From: UBA9410 sp036123585
Lineage (GTDB): Bacteria > Actinomycetota > Acidimicrobiia > Acidimicrobiales > MedAcidi-G1
NCBI GenBank assembly: GCA_036123585.1
Contig: JAZADN010000003.1
Coordinates: forward strand, 1 to 57,156
DNA: 57,156 bases
Reading direction: 5' to 3'
The position numbers and the translations under genes are program-made. The first letter of the stretch is position 1. Every line of letters starts with the position of its first letter. Of the stretch, positions 7,516 to 16,307 are shown one piece after another. The notes beneath the pieces were generated by a model that worked only from the letters and a program-made list of their open reading frames with translations, searched no databases and was not told the origin of the DNA.

Positions 7516-9452
7516 CTGCTGGTCTCCTCGCCAGATCTGGTACGCGCCTCGGCGTGGCGTTCCCAGGCGTCGACCATGGCCGCATACTGACCGCCCCGGT
7601 CGACCAGCGTGGCGTGGTCGCCGTGTTCCACGATCCTGCCGTCGTCCACCACGGCAATCCGGTCGGCCCGCATGGCGGTGGCCAGACGGTGGGCCACGAG
7701 TATGGCCGTCCGGCCCTCCAGCACGTGGTCGAGTGCCTCCTCGATGACCGATTCGGAACGGAGGTCGAGGTTCGAGGTGGCTTCGTCCAGCACTAGGACC
7801 CTCGGGCGGGCCAGAAACGCCCGGGCCAAGGCCACCAACTGCCGCTCGCCAGCCGACAGGGAGGCACCCCGCTCGTGGATCGGGGTGTCGATGCCGTCGG
7901 GGGAGCGGTCGACGAGGCCCGTGAGGCCGACGGCGTCGCAGGCGGCCCGCACGTCGTCGTCTGTGGCCTCGGGGCGCGCGAAGGCCACGTTGTCGCGAAG
8001 CGTTCCGTTGAACAGGAAGGGTTCCTGAGGGACGACTCCCATTTGCCGGCGCAGCGAGGCGATGCCCACATCGCGCAGGTCGTGGCCGTCGATGGTGACC
8101 CGGCCAGCGTCGGGGTCGTGGAATCGAGTAACCAATTTGGCGATGGTCGACTTGCCGGCGCCGGTGGGTCCCACCACGGCCAGCACCTCGCCGGGTGCCA
8201 GGGACAGGTCGACGTCACGTAGCACGGGGTGGGCGGGGTCGTAGCCGAAGGTGACGCCCTCGAGTCGGATGCGCCCGTCGACTGGCGGCAGGTCAGTGGC
8301 GTCGGGTCGTTCGGCCACGGAGGGCTCGGCGGCCAGCACCTCGCGGAGCTTCAGGATCGCCGCGCCCCCCTGCTGGTACTGGTTGTAGAGCTGAACCAGG
8401 GACTGGATGGGGGCGAAGAACGAGGTCAGGAAGAGCAGGAAGGCCGTGAGTTCGCCGATGCTCACCTCGCCCCGCAGGGCCATCCGGCCGCCGACCAGTA
8501 GGACGACGGCCTGGGCCACGATGCCGATGGCCTCGGTGCCCGGGCCGAACAGGGCCTGTGCCCTCCCGGTGTAGAGGTTGGCGTCGAGGTGGGCGTCGAT
8601 GACCCGCTGGTGGCGGGCCACGTCATGGTCACGCCGGTGGAAGGCGGTGATGACCCGGATGCCGGCCAGGCTCTCAGCGAGGTTGGACAGGACGTCGGCG
8701 ATCCGGTCCCGAACCCTCAGGTAGCCGGCGAATGACACCCGGCGGAACCACAGGGTCAACACCACGTTGACCGGCACCACGGCCAGCAAGCAGACCAGGG
8801 CCAGGGACGGGTCGAGAACCACCAGGTATGCGGTGATCACAAGCAGCGTCATGCCCTGGACCACGAAGTTGACAAGGCCCTCCTGCAACAGGGTGGTCAG
8901 CGCCTCAATGTCGCTGGTCATCCTGGTCATGAGCACGCCGGACTTCTCGCCGGTGAAGAAATCCAGCGACTGGCGTTGAAAATGGCTGAACACCCTGATG
9001 CGGAGGCGCATGACGAGTTGCTCGCCGAGCCGACCGGTGAACGCGGTGCGGATCGTCGAGGCGGCGGTGGCGGCTACGACGGTGCCCACGTACGCGATTG
9101 CCACGGCGGCCAAGGTGCCCATATCGCTCTCGAGGACGCCGTGGTCGATGCCCACCTGTGTTAGCAGCGGCCCGAGGTGCATCAGCGCCGTCTCGGCCAC
9201 TACGAGGAGGAGGGCGATCAGGATGTGCCGGGCGTGTGGGGCGAGGAAGGTCCGGAGCCCGAAGGGGCGTCGGTCCCAGTTGGCATGGGAGAAGTCGACC
9301 TCGGGCTCGGGGTGGTCGGGTTCTTCCTCAAGTACGCCGACGATGCGCCCTCTCAACTCCTCCGGCACTTCAGCGAATGGGAGCCCAGCCTGGGCGTTGG
9401 CCTGGACGGAGGAAGGTCCGCCGAAGAAGCCGTGGCCGCCGAAGCCGCCCAT
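7512..9452 (-). CDS. half-ABC exporter (membrane plus ATPase domain), consensus subunit
   Basis: A 646-residue type IV (B-type) half exporter. A Gly-rich N-terminus and a cytoplasmic elbow precede six transmembrane segments from about residue 80 to 370. The NBD follows with Walker A GPTGAGKST, signature LSAGERQLVALARA, Walker B VLVLDEATSNLD with the catalytic Glu, and the H-loop VAHRLAT. It starts with ATG overlapping the upstream exporter gene (TGATG). It very probably forms a heterodimer with that gene's product, which has the altered catalytic site. The MarR gene ahead suggests drug or lipid efflux. Confidence 0.92.
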   Translation of the reverse strand: MGGFGGHGFFGGPSSVQANAQAGLPFAEVPEELRGRIVGVLEEEPDHPEPEVDFSHANWDRRPFGLRTFLAPHARHILIALLLVVAETALMHLGPLLTQVGIDHGVLESDMGTLAAVAIAYVGTVVAATAASTIRTAFTGRLGEQLVMRLRIRVFSHFQRQSLDFFTGEKSGVLMTRMTSDIEALTTLLQEGLVNFVVQGMTLLVITAYLVVLDPSLALVCLLAVVPVNVVLTLWFRRVSFAGYLRVRDRIADVLSNLAESLAGIRVITAFHRRDHDVARHQRVIDAHLDANLYTGRAQALFGPGTEAIGIVAQAVVLLVGGRMALRGEVSIGELTAFLLFLTSFFAPIQSLVQLYNQYQQGGAAILKLREVLAAEPSVAERPDATDLPPVDGRIRLEGVTFGYDPAHPVLRDVDLSLAPGEVLAVVGPTGAGKSTIAKLVTRFHDPDAGRVTIDGHDLRDVGIASLRRQMGVVPQEPFLFNGTLRDNVAFARPEATDDDVRAACDAVGLTGLVDRSPDGIDTPIHERGASLSAGERQLVALARAFLARPRVLVLDEATSNLDLRSESVIEEALDHVLEGRTAILVAHRLATAMRADRIAVVDDGRIVEHGDHATLVDRGGQYAAMVDAWERHAEARTRSGEETSR

Positions 9453-11362
9453 CAGGCGCCCTGTCCCGGAAGGTGGGCGTGGAGGTCTGCCAGAGCGTCG
9501 TCCCGAGGCGGCGCTGGATCGTCGTCGTTCCGGGTGAGGACGGCGGCGTACCGAGGCTCGTCAGCCAGCAGGTCGGCGTGGGTGCCCGTGGCCACCACCC
9601 GTCCGTCCTCCATGAAGGCGACCCGGTCGGCCAGAGCGATTGTCGACAGACGGTGGGCGATGACGATGGTCGTCCGGTCGACCATGGCATCGACTAGGCC
9701 GCGATGGATCTCCTCCTCGGTCTGGACGTCGATGGCGCTGGTGGCGTCGTCGAGTACGAGGATGGGCGGATCGACGAGGACGGTGCGGGCCAGAGCGATC
9801 CGCTGGCGCTGACCGCCGGACAGCGTGTAGCCGCGCTCGCCGACTACTTCGTCGGGACCGTCGTCGAGGTCGGCCACGAAGTCATCGGCCCGGGTCACCG
9901 CTAGGGCGGCAGCCACCTCGGTCCGACTGGCATCCGGCCGGCCGAAGGCCACGTTGTCATGGATGCTCTCCGAGAATAGGAACGCCTCGTCGGGGACCTG
10001 GTTGACGGCGGTCCGCAGACTGGAAAGGGTCAGGTCGCGGACATCGTGGCCGTCGACGAGGACCGCGCCGGCGTTCACGTCGTAGAAGCGGCTGAGTAGA
10101 CGAGCCACCGTCGACTTACCGCAGCCCGTGCGACCGACGAGGGCCACCGTCTCACCTGGTTCGATGGTCAAGTCGAAGCCATCGAGAACCGGGGTACCTC
10201 CGCCGGCCTCCTGGTCGGTGTCCGGGTAGACGAAGCGGACGTCACGGAACTCAACCCGGCCGGTCACCGTCCGGAGGTCGCGGGCGCCTGGCCGATCGAC
10301 TATGGCGGGTTCCTCGTCGAGGATCTCGTAGATGCGCAGAGACGAGGCGGCGGCCCGTTGCGCCTGGAGGAGGACGAAGCCGAACATCCGGAACGGCATG
10401 GCGATCATCGTCACGTAGCCGCTGAAGGCCAGCAGGGCACCGACACCGAGTTGACCGTCGATCACCAGATGACCGCCGTAGAGCAGGACGAGGGCCATGC
10501 CGAGGCGGGGGAGTGCTTCGATCAGCGGGTTGAAGCGAGCCCGGGCCTCGATGAGGGCTGTGGCTGACCATCGGAGTCGCTCCGCGGCCCGGGTCAGTAG
10601 GGCGATTTGGTTTGACTCGGCGGCGAACGACTTCACCACCCGGGTCCCGTTCACATTCTCGTCGACCACCATGGCCACCTCGGCCATGCGGCCCTGAGTG
10701 ACCCATGACAGGGGGAACACCCGGTCGCGCAACTTCTGTCCAAGGACGTACACGAACGGCATGGTCGACACGGTGACCAGAGCCAGCGGCACGTGGATAC
10801 TCAGCATGAAGGCCAGGGCCATGGCGAAGCTGACCATCGACAGGGCGGCCAGGGGCCCGAAAGCCAGAAGAAGTTGGATGGATCGGATGTCGGAGTTGGC
10901 TCGGGAAATGACCTCGCCGGCAGCTACCCGGTCGTAGAAGGAGAACGACAGGCGGGTCAGGTGTCGGTACACGTGGGATCGGAGGTCATTTTCGATCCGA
11001 CAGGCGGTCCCGAACAGCACGTACCGGTAGGTGAACCGGAGGCCGAAGGAGGCGGTGGCCATCGCCACCAGGAGGAGGACGTGCCCGGCGAGCGTCTCCC
11101 TTGGATCGACGACGAGGTCACCCCCCCCTTCCACGATGTGGTCGACGGCTCGCTTGAGAACCATGGGCACCGAGACCTGCATGCCGAGCCCGGTTACGCC
11201 GGTGACGGCCACCACAGCGAAGGCGGTGCGTCGGGCGGCGATCAGGGGGAGGAGTCGCCGGAACCATCCCTTCGACCGGTCAGGATCGATCCGGACTCTG
11301 GGTTCCCCGGCTTCTCCATCGTCGATTCGGTCGGCCGGCCCACCGGAGCGCCCAGTGCTCAC
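9452..11362 (-). CDS. half-ABC exporter with degenerate Walker B
   Basis: A 636-residue half exporter with six membrane helices followed by an NBD. Walker A is VGRTGCGKST and the signature is LSGGQRQRIALART. Walker B reads ILVLDDATSAID, with Asp where the catalytic Glu normally sits. In heterodimeric exporters of the TM287/288 type the degenerate subunit shows the same Glu-to-Asp change, so this is the probable non-hydrolysing half. It starts with GTG overlapping the MarR stop by 4 nt and ends overlapping the next exporter by 1 nt. Confidence 0.92.
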   Translation of the reverse strand: MSTGRSGGPADRIDDGEAGEPRVRIDPDRSKGWFRRLLPLIAARRTAFAVVAVTGVTGLGMQVSVPMVLKRAVDHIVEGGGDLVVDPRETLAGHVLLLVAMATASFGLRFTYRYVLFGTACRIENDLRSHVYRHLTRLSFSFYDRVAAGEVISRANSDIRSIQLLLAFGPLAALSMVSFAMALAFMLSIHVPLALVTVSTMPFVYVLGQKLRDRVFPLSWVTQGRMAEVAMVVDENVNGTRVVKSFAAESNQIALLTRAAERLRWSATALIEARARFNPLIEALPRLGMALVLLYGGHLVIDGQLGVGALLAFSGYVTMIAMPFRMFGFVLLQAQRAAASSLRIYEILDEEPAIVDRPGARDLRTVTGRVEFRDVRFVYPDTDQEAGGGTPVLDGFDLTIEPGETVALVGRTGCGKSTVARLLSRFYDVNAGAVLVDGHDVRDLTLSSLRTAVNQVPDEAFLFSESIHDNVAFGRPDASRTEVAAALAVTRADDFVADLDDGPDEVVGERGYTLSGGQRQRIALARTVLVDPPILVLDDATSAIDVQTEEEIHRGLVDAMVDRTTIVIAHRLSTIALADRVAFMEDGRVVATGTHADLLADEPRYAAVLTRNDDDPAPPRDDALADLHAHLPGQGA

Positions 11363-11841
11363 GTGGTACCGGCGGCCCGGGCGGCCCGGATCGCCTCACC
11401 GAGACGTCCCAGATTGTCGATCAGCGGGGTCGGGTCGCCGGCATTGACATGGCGTCCGATGCGTTCGAGCCTTGCCCCGACTGCGGCATCTGCTGCGGTC
11501 AGGATCGAGCGTCCTTCGTCGGAGAGGTGGTGGACCACCCGACGACCGTCGTTGGGGTCGCGTTCGCGCTCGACCCAGCCGCGGTCGGACAGGCCTTCCA
11601 TCAACGCGGTGATTGAGGGGCGGCTGACCGACAGCCGGTCAGCCAATTCCGATGGGTTGGTACCGCCCGCGTCGAGGAACGCCCGTACCCGGTACTGGGG
11701 GAGGCTCAGGTCAAGGTCGACCAGCGGAATGGTGACCTGACGGGCCAACTTGGCGGCGGCCCGGGCGGCGGCAACCAGACGGTCTGCCGACTCCGCGACC
11801 GTACCTTCGGTCGATCGGTCGTCGGGCGCCTTGCCAGCCAT
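11359..11841 (-). CDS. MarR-family transcriptional regulator
   Basis: A 160-residue winged-helix regulator. The pattern is DLSLPQYRVRAFLDAGG, then the recognition helix region NPSELADRLSVSRPSITALMEGLSDRGWVERERDPNDGRR, then the wing and a dimerisation helix. MarR proteins repress nearby efflux genes and release DNA on binding an aromatic ligand. Here it is the first gene of the exporter operon and is probably autoregulatory. A TACCCT -10 element lies 8 nt before the ATG, suggesting a leaderless message. Confidence 0.88.
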   Translation of the reverse strand: MAGKAPDDRSTEGTVAESADRLVAAARAAAKLARQVTIPLVDLDLSLPQYRVRAFLDAGGTNPSELADRLSVSRPSITALMEGLSDRGWVERERDPNDGRRVVHHLSDEGRSILTAADAAVGARLERIGRHVNAGDPTPLIDNLGRLGEAIRAARAAGTT

Positions 11842-11849
11842 GGATGGTT

Positions 11850-11855
11850 AGGGTA
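11850..11855 (-). promoter_or_regulatory. -10 element TACCCT, start of MarR/ABC operon
   Basis: On the minus strand TACCCT lies 8 nt before ATG 11841. It sits in the 80-nt divergent region shared with the CNNM gene, where a MarR dimer could act on both directions. Confidence 0.4.
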
Positions 11856-11908
11856 TCGAACTACCTTTCGGCGGTCCCAGTCGGCCCGGACCCCGTCAGG
11901 GTGCTGAC

Positions 11909-11914
11909 TAGCCT
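11909..11914 (+). promoter_or_regulatory. -10 element TAGCCT, leaderless start at 11922
   Basis: TAGCCT is 7 nt upstream of ATG 11922 and supports that start over the more upstream in-frame codon at 11844. Confidence 0.5.
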
Positions 11915-11921
11915 GCGGACG

Positions 11922-13229
11922 ATGTCGGTCGCCGAGGGGCTCGTGGCGGTTGTCGCCCTGCTGGTAGTCAACGCCTTCTTCGTCGCTGCCGAGTTCGGTC
12001 TGGTAGCCGTGGACCGGGCCCGGATTGAGGCGGCGGCTGCCGGTGGCGACCGGGGCGCCGTCCGAGTCGAGACCCTGTTGCGCAGCCTCACCGCCCACCT
12101 GTCCGGGGCCCAGTTCGGGATCACCGTCTCGGCCATCCTGCTCGGCTTCGTTGCCGAGCCGACGGTGGCGAGAATCCTGACCGGTGATGACCACCCGACT
12201 GGCTCCTCGGTGGTGATCGCCGTGCTGGTGGCCACTGCGCTTCACTTGGTGTTGGGTGAGCAGGTCCCCAAGTACGTGGGCCTGGCCGAACCGGAGAAGG
12301 TGGTCCGATCCCTGGCACCGGCAGTGGCCGTCTACGGGTGGGTGAGCCGCCCGATGGTTGTGGTCCTGAACGGGGCGGCCAACGCCGTGGTGCGAGGTCT
12401 CGGGGTGGAGCCTCGCCACGAGGTGGGCACCGCGCGCTCGCTGGACGAGATCGGTGATCTGATTCGGGACGCGGCTGGCGACGCCGAGGAAGCGGACCCT
12501 GGTGACAGCGAGTCCCTAGACACCGAGGATGTCGAGTTGTTGAGCCGGTCGGTCCGGCTGGCCGACAAGGCGGTGGCTGATGTGCTGGTGCCCCGCCTCG
12601 ACGTCCACACCCTTGACGCTGGGGCCACAGGGGCCGACCTGTTGGCGCTCTCGGGTCGGACCGGTCATTCCCGCTTCCCGGTGGTGGACGGCGATCTCGA
12701 CCGGGTGGTCGGCGTGGTACACGTGAAGTCCCTGCTAGGAGTTGAGCCAGCGCGGCGTGCCTCGGAGACGGTGGCGAAGCTGTGGCGTGTTCCGCTGGCT
12801 GTGCCCGAGACCCTTTCTCTGGACGACCTCCTGGAAGTCATGCGACAAGAGGCCACTCCGATGGCCATCGTGGTGGACGAACACGGAGGTACGGCTGGGT
12901 TGGTCACCGAGGAAGACGTGGTCGAGGAGGTGGTGGGCGACATCGCCGACGATTTCGACCCACTGCCCGAGCCCCGGGTGACCCGGGAGCGGGGCGCGAC
13001 GACGCTGTCGGCCCGCCTAACCATCGACGAGGTGCGCGGTGCCATAGGGCTCGACCTGCCTGAGGGCCCCTACGAAACGCTGGCCGGCTTCCTCCTCTAC
13101 AGCCTTGGTCGCCTCCCGGAGCCGACCGCCACGGTGGCCTACGAGGGGTGGCGGATCGAGGTGCTGTACGTCGAGGGTCGACGCATCGAGCGGGTCAGGG
13201 TCGTGGCGCCCCCGGGGGTGAAGCGGTGA
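11922..13229 (+). CDS. CNNM/CorC-type membrane protein (hemolysin C family)
   Basis: A 435-residue protein. An N-terminal CNNM (DUF21) membrane domain begins VVALLVVNAFFVAAEFGLVA and contains the family GEQVPKYVGLA motif. A CBS pair follows, with ADVLVPRLDVHTL and MAIVVDEHGGTAGLVTEEDVVEEVVGDI. A C-terminal CorC_HlyC domain ends it. Such proteins act in magnesium or sodium-coupled divalent cation export, although older annotations say hemolysin. The next gene, a paralogue, overlaps by GTGA, so the pair may form a heteromeric transporter. ATG 11922 is chosen from its promoter spacing and the hydrophobic start. Confidence 0.88.
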   Translation: MSVAEGLVAVVALLVVNAFFVAAEFGLVAVDRARIEAAAAGGDRGAVRVETLLRSLTAHLSGAQFGITVSAILLGFVAEPTVARILTGDDHPTGSSVVIAVLVATALHLVLGEQVPKYVGLAEPEKVVRSLAPAVAVYGWVSRPMVVVLNGAANAVVRGLGVEPRHEVGTARSLDEIGDLIRDAAGDAEEADPGDSESLDTEDVELLSRSVRLADKAVADVLVPRLDVHTLDAGATGADLLALSGRTGHSRFPVVDGDLDRVVGVVHVKSLLGVEPARRASETVAKLWRVPLAVPETLSLDDLLEVMRQEATPMAIVVDEHGGTAGLVTEEDVVEEVVGDIADDFDPLPEPRVTRERGATTLSARLTIDEVRGAIGLDLPEGPYETLAGFLLYSLGRLPEPTATVAYEGWRIEVLYVEGRRIERVRVVAPPGVKR

Positions 13230-14293
13230 GCGGGCTGGCCCTAGGCGCTCTGGTGGTCCTGGTGGGCGTGAACGCCCTGTTCGTGGCCACCGAGTTCGCC
13301 CTGGTTGCAGCCCGTCCCGGCCGACTGGAGGAGGCAGCCGACGGGGGCTCCCGGCTCGCCGCCCGGGGACTGCGCGCCCAAAGCGCGCTGCGACTGCACA
13401 TGTCGTGTGACCAGTTGGGGATCACCGCCAGCAGCATCGCCGTGGGCATCCTGGCGGAGCCGGCCCTGGGCCAGTACCTGGCCTGGCCGCTGGAAGCGAC
13501 GGGCATGAGCGACGGGGCAGTCGATGCCACCTCGTGGGTGCTGGCCATTGTGGTCGCCGCGTTCTTCCAGATGCTCTTTGGCGAGATGGTGCCCAAGAAC
13601 CTGGCCATTGCACAACCGGAGCGGACGTTGCGCCTCGCCATCGGTCCTCACCTGGCCTTCCTGGCCGTTTTCCGGCCTCTGGTGGTCCTCCTCGACCGAG
13701 CCGCCACACTCTGCGTCAGGCCCTTCGGCCTGACACCGGTGGACGAGGTGCACCGTGCGGTCGGGGTGCCCGAGTTGGCCTCGCTACTGCGGTCCTCGCA
13801 CGACGAGCGCCTGATCGAGGACTTCGAGCATGACCTGTTGGCGGGTGCCCTGGACCTCGGGCGACTGACAGTGGCCTCGGTGATGGTCCCCCGGGACGAG
13901 GTAGTGGTGGTCGGTCGTCGGGCTCCGGTCGGCGAGGTGGAACTAGTGATGGAGGAGACTGGTCTGTCCCGCATCCCACTGGTTGACGACGACGGGGCGG
14001 CGCGACGGTTCGTGCATGCTCGTCGCCTTCTCATCCTCCCGCCGGAGGCACGCGATGAGCCGTTGACCATGGAGTCGACGCGGCCCCTGTACGTGTTGCG
14101 CCCAGACCTGCCGTTGGATGATGCGTTGCGAACCCTCCGGGGGTGGCGTCAGCGTCTGGCCCTCGTTCGGGCCGCCGGTGAGGCACCGGACGCCTGGCAG
14201 GGCGTGGTCTCAGTGGAGGACATGGTGGAGCGCTTGGTGGGCGACATACGGGACGAGACCGAGGAAACCGGGGAGACCGTGGCGGGAGCCTGA
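13226..14293 (+). CDS. second CNNM/CorC-type membrane protein, shorter
   Basis: A 355-residue paralogue of the preceding gene. The CNNM membrane domain (VVLVGVNALFVATEFALVA, FGEMVPKNLAIAQPE) and a CBS region (VASVMVPRDEVVVV ... SRIPLVDDDG) are present. The CBS half is less conserved: the DEHGGTAG segment is missing. The C-terminal CorC_HlyC domain is reduced to SVEDMVERLVGDI and a short acidic tail. GTG 13226 overlaps the upstream stop codon, so translation is coupled. Confidence 0.85.
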   Translation: MSGLALGALVVLVGVNALFVATEFALVAARPGRLEEAADGGSRLAARGLRAQSALRLHMSCDQLGITASSIAVGILAEPALGQYLAWPLEATGMSDGAVDATSWVLAIVVAAFFQMLFGEMVPKNLAIAQPERTLRLAIGPHLAFLAVFRPLVVLLDRAATLCVRPFGLTPVDEVHRAVGVPELASLLRSSHDERLIEDFEHDLLAGALDLGRLTVASVMVPRDEVVVVGRRAPVGEVELVMEETGLSRIPLVDDDGAARRFVHARRLLILPPEARDEPLTMESTRPLYVLRPDLPLDDALRTLRGWRQRLALVRAAGEAPDAWQGVVSVEDMVERLVGDIRDETEETGETVAGA

Positions 14294-14342
14294 ACGATCG
14301 CAGTTGGCGATCACATTCCTTCGGGACGCCAGCGACCGTCGG

Positions 14343-14348
14343 TAGGAT
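14343..14348 (+). promoter_or_regulatory. -10 element TAGGAT, leaderless start at 14355
   Basis: TAGGAT lies 6 nt before GTG 14355, with no Shine-Dalgarno sequence between them. Confidence 0.5.
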
Positions 14349-14354
14349 CTGCGG

Positions 14355-15266
14355 GTGCCTCGCCCCTCCGGCCCGGTCGCCCGCCTGCTGGCGGCCTCTC
14401 TGGTCGTCATCGCTGTCGCTACGGTTGCCATGCCGGCCCATGCCACGACTGACACGCCAGCCGAGGAGAAGACCGCTCCCGATTCGGTGGTCTTCGCCAA
14501 CGACCCATCGCAGGCACTGGTCATCCAGCGGGCCACCGGGCTACTGCCTTTGGTCACCGCGGCATCCGACGTCCTCCCCTTGGCCGTGGACGGCATCCGG
14601 GTAGCCGGCGAACGCTTGCAGGGAATCGCCGACCTGATGGTTCGAGTCCGCCTCCGAAACCGGGCCGCGGCCGAGGCCCTTGCCAAGGCCAACCGGCTCG
14701 TCGGCGACAACGTGCGCGACGTCACCAGGTTGCGGTCAAGCTACGACGACGCCCTCGATGGCATTTCCTCCGCGCAACGTCGCCGCCTCGAACGGGATGC
14801 CAAGGAGCGCCGGAACCGTTCGGCGGTGATCCGACACGCCACTTCGACCGACTGGGTATGCCCGGTCTCCGCTCGGACCAAGTTCCGCGACTCGTGGCAT
14901 GAACGCCGGTCTGGCAACCGCCTTCACGAGGGCGTCGACCTGGTGGGAATTCGGGGCGACCCCGTGCTGGCGCCTGTTGACGGCGTGGTTTCGCACCGGT
15001 GGGACACCATCGGAGGCTGGTCGTTCGACCTAGTGGCCACTGATGGCGATTACTGGTTCGGAACCCACCTTTCGGGGCTCGGGAAGTCGGGCGAGGTGGA
15101 GGCCGGCGATGTGATTGGCTTTCTCGGCGACACCGGCAACGCCCAGGGTGTCCACCTGCACTTCGAATACCACCCGGGTGGTCGAGAGAATCCCGTCAAC
15201 GCATACCCGATCGTGGACGCGCGTTGCACCAACCGGGTCGAGATGGGGCGCAGCCTCTACGACTGA
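14355..15266 (+). CDS. secreted M23 (LytM) peptidase
   Basis: A 303-residue protein with a signal peptide (hydrophobic residues about 9-25, AMPAHA cleavage region) and a helical middle region, about residues 45-150. A C-terminal LytM domain follows. Zinc ligands are visible as the H and D of HEGVDLVG and the HLHFE motif. HLSGL supplies the other active-site histidine. One cysteine before and one after the domain (SDWVCPV, DARCTN) could form a disulfide. The domain would cut peptidoglycan cross-bridges, or act as an amidase activator. It ends 67 nt from the convergent fabI. Confidence 0.87.
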   Translation: MPRPSGPVARLLAASLVVIAVATVAMPAHATTDTPAEEKTAPDSVVFANDPSQALVIQRATGLLPLVTAASDVLPLAVDGIRVAGERLQGIADLMVRVRLRNRAAAEALAKANRLVGDNVRDVTRLRSSYDDALDGISSAQRRRLERDAKERRNRSAVIRHATSTDWVCPVSARTKFRDSWHERRSGNRLHEGVDLVGIRGDPVLAPVDGVVSHRWDTIGGWSFDLVATDGDYWFGTHLSGLGKSGEVEAGDVIGFLGDTGNAQGVHLHFEYHPGGRENPVNAYPIVDARCTNRVEMGRSLYD

Positions 15267-15333
15267 CATCACGGGCCTCCAGGACCCCTCTGCAGCCCCT
15301 CAGGTCAAAGCCTCCAGAGCGGGTCGGGACGGG

Positions 15334-16101
15334 TCAGGCCCCGATGGCGTGGTAGCCGCCGTCGACGTGGAGCATCTCGCCAGTGGTGGCTGGGAACCAG
15401 TCCGACAGCAGTGCCACGCATGCCCTCGCCACCGGTTCGCCGTCGTTGACGTCCCAACCCAGCGGGGCCCGGTGCTGCCAGGCGTCCTCGAACTCGGCGA
15501 AGCCGGGGATGCTCTTGGCGGCCATGGTCCGGATCGGCCCGGCGGCCACCATGTTCACCCGGATCCCGGCGGGTCCCAGTTGGCGGGCTAGGTAGCGCGA
15601 AGCAGATTCCAGAGCAGCCTTGGCCACCCCCATCCAGTTGTAGGCCGGCCAGGCGAACCGGGCGTCGAAGTCGAGCCCCACGATCGACCCGCCCCCCGTC
15701 ATGAGCGGTGTTACCACTTCGGCCACAGTCTTCAGCGAGTAGGCGGAGATCTCCATGGCCACCGACACATCCGCCCACTGGGCGGCCATGAAGTCCTCCC
15801 CTAGGCAGACCTCGGGCGCAAACCCGATGGCGTGCAGGGCGCCGTCAACCCGACCCCACCGTTCAGCCAGGTCGTTCCGGACGGCCTCGGCCTGCTCGGG
15901 CGACGTGACGTCGAACTCGAGTACCTCGGCTTCTTTCGGTAATTTGCGCGCTGTTCGTTCGGTGAGGCGCATGCCGCGGCCGGCTCCGGTCAGAACGACT
16001 TCGGCACCCTCCTCCTGGGCCAGACGGGCCACCGAGAAGGCCAGCGAGGCGTCCGTCAGGACGCCGGTAATCAGCAGGCGCTTGTCGTCGAGGAGTCCCA
16101 C
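15334..16101 (-). CDS. fabI: enoyl-ACP reductase (NADH), InhA/FabI type
   Basis: A 255-residue short-chain reductase catalysing the last step of each fatty acid elongation round, reduction of trans-2-enoyl-ACP. The FabI-type nucleotide loop is ITGVLTDASLAFSVA, in place of the usual SDR glycine triad. The active-site YNWMGVAK gives Tyr-x6-Lys. The substrate-loop region is GPIRTMAAKSIPGF. The C-terminal CDGGYH-like block is present as LHVDGGYHAIGA. Length fits FabI rather than the longer FabV. No other fas genes lie nearby, as is common for fabI. Confidence 0.92.
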   Translation of the reverse strand: MGLLDDKRLLITGVLTDASLAFSVARLAQEEGAEVVLTGAGRGMRLTERTARKLPKEAEVLEFDVTSPEQAEAVRNDLAERWGRVDGALHAIGFAPEVCLGEDFMAAQWADVSVAMEISAYSLKTVAEVVTPLMTGGGSIVGLDFDARFAWPAYNWMGVAKAALESASRYLARQLGPAGIRVNMVAAGPIRTMAAKSIPGFAEFEDAWQHRAPLGWDVNDGEPVARACVALLSDWFPATTGEMLHVDGGYHAIGA

Positions 16102-16307
16102 GCTGGTCGTGCCTTCCGTCGGCCCAGCCGCCGCTCGGCCGGTGTCCGGCGATCCTAGGTCGGGATCCGGGAAACGGTTGGGAGTCCAAATCGACCGCTG
16201 GGTACCTTCACCGGATGCAGATCGGACTTCCCGGTGCCACGAACCAGCGAAGTGAAGCCCTGATCCGGACCCATCCGGTGAGGACTGGTCGCTAGCCTCG
16301 GAGCCGC

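Noticed and set aside
16102..16307. Possible T-box or other leader ahead of thrS
   Set aside because: No T-box core (AGGGTGGNACCGCG-like) or antiterminator hairpin could be found; only GGAG before the ATG.
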